Assembly (NCBI GenBank): GCA_029057255.1 | Contig: JAICZO010000360.1 | Location: 1 to 9,525, forward strand | Direction of reading: 5' to 3' | From: Muribaculaceae bacterium | Lineage (GTDB): Bacteria; Bacteroidota; Bacteroidia; Bacteroidales; Muribaculaceae | DNA: 9,525 nt | Part shown: one piece after another, positions 6,574 through 9,525 of the stretch | Position numbering within the stretch: position 1 is the first letter of the stretch | Layout: the number at the start of each line of letters is the position of its first letter | Notes under the pieces: model-generated | Told to the model about the DNA's origin: nothing | What the model saw: the letters and a program-made list of their open reading frames with translations, nothing else | The model's database searches: none | Program-made: the position numbers and the translations under genes

Positions 6574-9345
6574 TTACAAGCGCTTTTTCAGGTACTCGGC
6601 GGGAGTGATGCCGGTGATATTCTTGAAGTATCTGAAGAACGACGCCCTCGATGAGAAGCCGCATTTCGCAGCCATTGCCGACAGCGTGTAGCGGGTCACG
6701 TCGGTGCGCTCGGCAAGGTCGATGAACTCCTCGACGCGGTACTGGTTGACGTAGTCGTAGTAGCTCTTGTTCATATACTGGTTGAAGAGGAACGAAAGGG
6801 CGTGCGCCGATGTGTCGACCATAGCTGCGAGGTCGGCAAGCTTCAGCTCGGGGTTGGTGTAGGGCTTGCGCGTCTTCATGAGCTTGTCGAGCGCGCGGAG
6901 CAGTCGCTTGCACTCTTCGTTGCTGATGCGCGTGGTCTTGTATCGCTGCTGCTTCTTTTTCTCGGCCTCGGCACCGGCCTCGATGGCCTGTCTGTGCAGG
7001 GTCTCGCTCTTGCGGCGGTGGCGCAGATATGCCGATGTGACAGCGGCGAATGCCATTCCGACTATCAGAACGGCCGCAATCAGCAGCCAGTTTATGCCGG
7101 GCTGCACCCGCACGGTCATGGCGCTTTCAAGCTCGTTGTGGCCGATAGGACGCATGCGCAGGGTGTATTCGCCCCGTGGCAGGTTGTAGTATATTATGCG
7201 GTCGTTAGCCGTTATGCGGTTCCAGTGTGTGTCATAGCCCTCGAGGAAGTACTCCACGAAGCGGTGCCGCGGGTCGGAGAAGCTGAAGTCGGAGGTCTTG
7301 ACGGTGATGTTGTTTTCTTTGTCGCGCAGCGTCACCGAGGGGATGTCGCCGCTGTGGTCGACGCGCCCGATTATGCTGCGGCCGTCGGTGCTTATCTCGG
7401 TGACGGTCTCGCGCAGGCATGCGGCGGCGGTGCTGTCGAAGCGGGCGAAGTCCACTTTGACGAGTCCGCGGCTGTTGCCGATCCACATGTTGCCCTTGTC
7501 GTCATATACGGGCGGGCAGAGTGTGAAGACCTGATGCCTGAGGCCGTCGTTCTTGCCGTACAGGTGGTAGGAGCCCTCGTTGTTGAAGCGTACGAGGCCC
7601 TTGTCGGTGCCTGCCCACATCCATCCGTCGCGGTCCTGCTCGATGAAAGTAGTCGTCGTGCCTGACGATGTTTCGGGAGTCGGCAGCACGGCGGTCTCGG
7701 TCAGCTCGAGGTTCGAGGTGAAGACGTTGCCGCGGTCGGGCACGAAGTACAGCCGGTGCGATGCGTCCTCGAAGATGTCGCGTATCTTGAGCTTGCCGGG
7801 GAAGTCCTTGGGGAATCTGTCGGCGTGCAGCTCGCTGCCGTTCCATATCGCCATGCCGTTCTCGGTGCATATCCACCCTCTGCCTGTGCTGTCGAAGAAA
7901 ATGTCGTATACGTTTCCTGCGGGCAGCTGCGAGTTGAGGCTGTTGAAGTGCGCCGTCTCCTTGTCGTCGGCGTTGAAGCGGAAGAGGCCGCGCGAGGTGC
8001 CCGCCCACATGTTGCCGTCAGAGTCGGCCGTAAGGGTGAATACCGACTCGCTGCGGAAGGGCTGGCGAGAGCTGTCGAAGTCGGTCAGCGACATCGAGGC
8101 GGGGTTGAAGACGTACATGCCGCCGCCATAGGTGCCGACGTAGTATCGGTTGTTGCGGTAGAGTATGCTGAAGATGATGTTGGAGCGGATGCCGGGCGTG
8201 CGGAAGGTGGCGTGCCGTCCGTTGGCCTCGTCGATGAAGTACAGGCCTTCGCGCGTGCCTATCAGCTTCTGTGAGCCGTGTATCGCCAGAGAGCGCACCG
8301 TCAGGTTGCCGGTGTCGATAATGCCCGGCACGCAGTATGTCTCGAGCAGTCCGCTCGAGTAGGGTGTGTAGTCGACGCCCTGCTGGTAGTAGCCGAGCCA
8401 CAGCAGCGGGGTGGTGTCGAGCAGCATCGAGTAGACCGAGTTGGAGCTGAGCTTGAGGTTGTCGCCCTCGGTCTGGGTGCTGTGGCTCAGTATGTTGCCG
8501 GTGACGGGCGACCACTTGAATATGCCTTCGCCGTCGGTCGCTATCAGCAGGCTTCCGTCCGGCATTATGCTGATGGCCGTGATGATGTTGTTGCCTACGG
8601 CGACGGTGTCGAGAAATCGGCCGGCCTTGGTGTCGAAGCGCAGCATGCCGCCGCCAAGAGTGCCCATGTACAGCATGTCGCCCGTGTCGGTCAGGGTCGT
8701 TATGGCGCCGTTGGTGGTCACGGGGTAGCGCTGCAGGGCGCCGCTGCCGGTGTCGAAGTGGTACAGGCTGCTGTATGTCGTCAGCCACAGGCCTCGGTCG
8801 TCATCCTTCGTCATTGCGCTGACTTCGTTGTCCTGCGACAGCATGTCGGGCCGCAGCAGGGTGTGTGTCGACCGGCCTGTCGTCGTGTCGTAGGCGTAGA
8901 GCCCGTGTGTGGTGCCTGCATACAGGGTGTGGATGCCGTCAAAGACCAGCGCGTTGACCGAGCAGTTGATGTCGTCGGGCAGAATCTGCACGAGTTCGGC
9001 GTCGGGCTGCTCGAGGCAGTAAAGACCCTGATAGTTGCCGACATACAGACGGCCGTCGGGGCCTGATGTGATGGCATGTACGCGGCTCGGCTGAGAGTTT
9101 TCGGCCGGGAAGGAGTAGTTGCGTATGTTGTTGCCGTCGAAGCGGTCGACACCGGCGCCGGTGCCGAACCATACATATCCGTCGGCGTCTTTGTATATAG
9201 TGTTGACGAGCAGGTCGCTCAAGCCGTCGGCTGTGCCCATATTGCGCAGTACGGGCATGTCCGAGGCAAGGGCGGCCGTGCCCGTGAGCATGGCTGCGAG
9301 CGCTATTATCGCTGATTTGATGAGATTGAGAGGACGTCTCGTCAT
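6574..9345 (-). CDS. Membrane-tethered two-propeller/Y_Y_Y sensor fused directly to an AraC-family DNA-binding domain
   Basis: The 923-residue product starts at the ATG at 9345-9343. A TTG 51 nt upstream in the same frame is rejected because it lies inside the promoter box. Residues 1-27 are a signal peptide (cleavage ALA|SD). Residues about 30-660 contain 14 blade motifs of the type DxxGxxWxGTxxGLxRFD (for example DADGYVWFGTGAGVDRFDG, DSDGNMWAGTSRGLFRF, DRDGWMWAGTDKGLVRF), which equals two seven-bladed propellers. A Y_Y_Y domain follows (about 675-751: EYFLEGYDTHWN, YYNLPRGEYTLRMRP). One transmembrane helix (752-774) leads to a basic, helical linker (775-830) and an AraC domain (831-923: LADLAAMVDTSAHALSFLF, CGFSSRASFFRYFK, GITPAEYL). 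The periplasmic half matches hybrid two-component sensors of polysaccharide loci, but there is no HisKA, HATPase or receiver. It should therefore act as a one-component regulator bound to the inner membrane. It reads toward the sigma/susCD operon, its probable target. The ligand is unknown. Confidence 0.93.
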   Translation of the reverse strand: MTRRPLNLIKSAIIALAAMLTGTAALASDMPVLRNMGTADGLSDLLVNTIYKDADGYVWFGTGAGVDRFDGNNIRNYSFPAENSQPSRVHAITSGPDGRLYVGNYQGLYCLEQPDAELVQILPDDINCSVNALVFDGIHTLYAGTTHGLYAYDTTTGRSTHTLLRPDMLSQDNEVSAMTKDDDRGLWLTTYSSLYHFDTGSGALQRYPVTTNGAITTLTDTGDMLYMGTLGGGMLRFDTKAGRFLDTVAVGNNIITAISIMPDGSLLIATDGEGIFKWSPVTGNILSHSTQTEGDNLKLSSNSVYSMLLDTTPLLWLGYYQQGVDYTPYSSGLLETYCVPGIIDTGNLTVRSLAIHGSQKLIGTREGLYFIDEANGRHATFRTPGIRSNIIFSILYRNNRYYVGTYGGGMYVFNPASMSLTDFDSSRQPFRSESVFTLTADSDGNMWAGTSRGLFRFNADDKETAHFNSLNSQLPAGNVYDIFFDSTGRGWICTENGMAIWNGSELHADRFPKDFPGKLKIRDIFEDASHRLYFVPDRGNVFTSNLELTETAVLPTPETSSGTTTTFIEQDRDGWMWAGTDKGLVRFNNEGSYHLYGKNDGLRHQVFTLCPPVYDDKGNMWIGNSRGLVKVDFARFDSTAAACLRETVTEISTDGRSIIGRVDHSGDIPSVTLRDKENNITVKTSDFSFSDPRHRFVEYFLEGYDTHWNRITANDRIIYYNLPRGEYTLRMRPIGHNELESAMTVRVQPGINWLLIAAVLIVGMAFAAVTSAYLRHRRKSETLHRQAIEAGAEAEKKKQQRYKTTRISNEECKRLLRALDKLMKTRKPYTNPELKLADLAAMVDTSAHALSFLFNQYMNKSYYDYVNQYRVEEFIDLAERTDVTRYTLSAMAAKCGFSSRASFFRYFKNITGITPAEYLKKRL

Positions 9346-9393
9346 GGTGTAACAGTCGGTTCCAATATGATTTAAGGGTTGAGGTTCAGGATA

Positions 9394-9425
9394 CAAAGTT
9401 AGAAAAAAATATCCTAATATAGAAA
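9394..9425 (-). promoter_or_regulatory. Promoter of the propeller/AraC regulator gene
   Basis: On the minus strand TAACTTTG (9401-9394) matches the Bacteroides -7 element TAnnTTTG. Twenty nt upstream is TTTC (9425-9422), a three-of-four match to the -33 TTTG. The predicted start of transcription is near 9388, giving a leader of about 43 nt before the ATG at 9345. The -33 part overlaps the foot of the terminator stem of the preceding gene. It also shows that the upstream TTG in-frame start at 9396 cannot be the translation start. Confidence 0.6.
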
Positions 9426-9459
9426 AGAGACCGCAACCTGTGTCGGATGCGGTCTCTTT
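9424..9459 (-). terminator. Rho-independent terminator of the gene entering from the right edge
   Basis: AAAGAGACCGCA (9424-9435) and TGCGGTCTCTTT (9448-9459) form a perfect 12-bp stem with a 12-nt loop. On the minus strand the stem begins 26 nt after the stop codon at 9486 and ends in CUCUUUUCU followed by an AT-rich run, as expected for an intrinsic terminator. Because the stem starts and ends in A/T runs it could work in both directions, but no plus-strand gene approaches it. Confidence 0.8.
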
Positions 9460-9485
9460 GTGGAGTCAGACTGATATTTCGGGTC

Positions 9486-9525
9486 TTATTTTACATATAC
9501 TTTCTTGCCGCCGATGATATAGAGG
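9486..9525 (-). CDS. C-terminal fragment of a probable T9SS-sorted secreted protein
   Basis: Only the last 12 complete codons and the stop are inside the window. The reverse strand reads LYIIGGKKVYVK and then TAA (9488-9486). Ending in a Y-I/V-x-x-G-K-K-V-x-V-K strand is typical of the type A C-terminal sorting domain of type IX secretion cargo in Bacteroidota (usual form GxYxVxxGKKxxxK). The remainder of the protein, and hence its activity, lies beyond the right edge. A terminator follows 26 nt after the stop, so it is a separate transcription unit from the regulator. The reading frame is clear only by this motif and by the terminator placement. Confidence 0.65.
   Translation of the reverse strand, partial: LYIIGGKKVYVK

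Noticed and set aside
6802..7665. 287-codon plus-strand open frame inside the regulator gene (and a similar one at 8278-9066)
   Set aside because: Both are antisense shadows of the propeller/AraC gene, with low-complexity composition and no promoter.
9346..9396. 17-residue N-terminal extension of the regulator from a TTG codon
   Set aside because: The TTG lies within the -7 promoter box TAACTTTG, and the internal ATG begins a clean signal peptide.

Overview
The window looks like part of a Bacteroidota (Bacteroidales) genome. The evidence is an adjacent SusC/SusD pair, surface-lipoprotein signals, a hybrid two-component-style two-propeller sensor, promoters of the Bacteroides type (TTTG-N19-TAnnTTTG on the minus strand), no visible Shine-Dalgarno sites, and a neighbouring protein whose end resembles a type IX secretion sorting tail. 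The coding sequence is GC-rich, which may point to a gut lineage such as Muribaculaceae or Alistipes-like bacteria, but the genus cannot be read from this sequence.

Every gene is on the minus strand, so the locus reads from right to left. At the right edge (9486-9525) are the last codons of a secreted or surface protein, followed by a rho-independent terminator (9424-9459). A promoter for a 923-residue membrane regulator (6574-9345) overlaps that terminator. The regulator has a signal peptide, 14 propeller blades, a Y_Y_Y domain, one transmembrane helix and an AraC-type DNA-binding domain. It has no histidine kinase or receiver between sensor and output. A 260-bp AT-rich intergenic region (6314-6573) follows. 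It holds a pair of 9-bp direct repeats, a near-perfect Bacteroides promoter and a short leader hairpin. Next come an ECF sigma factor (5798-6313), a SusC-like TonB-dependent transporter (2562-5753), a SusD-like lipoprotein (825-2537) and the N-terminal 265 residues of a lipoprotein with tandem bacterial Ig-like modules (1-796), which is cut by the left edge.

The gaps from sigma factor to SusC (44 nt), SusC to SusD (24 nt) and SusD to lipoprotein (28 nt) contain no recognisable promoter or terminator, so these four genes probably form one operon. The likely logic is that the tethered regulator senses a ligand in the periplasm and acts on the intergenic region. The ECF sigma factor and the outer-membrane uptake machinery (transporter, lid lipoprotein, accessory surface lipoprotein) are then expressed. 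The substrate is unknown: no glycoside hydrolase, lyase, sulfatase or peptidase lies inside the window.

The most unusual element is the regulator. It couples a hybrid two-component-type sensor directly through one membrane helix to an AraC domain, and it sits next to an ECF sigma factor that has no anti-sigma gene beside it. No CRISPR array, tRNA, rRNA, insertion sequence or integrase was seen.
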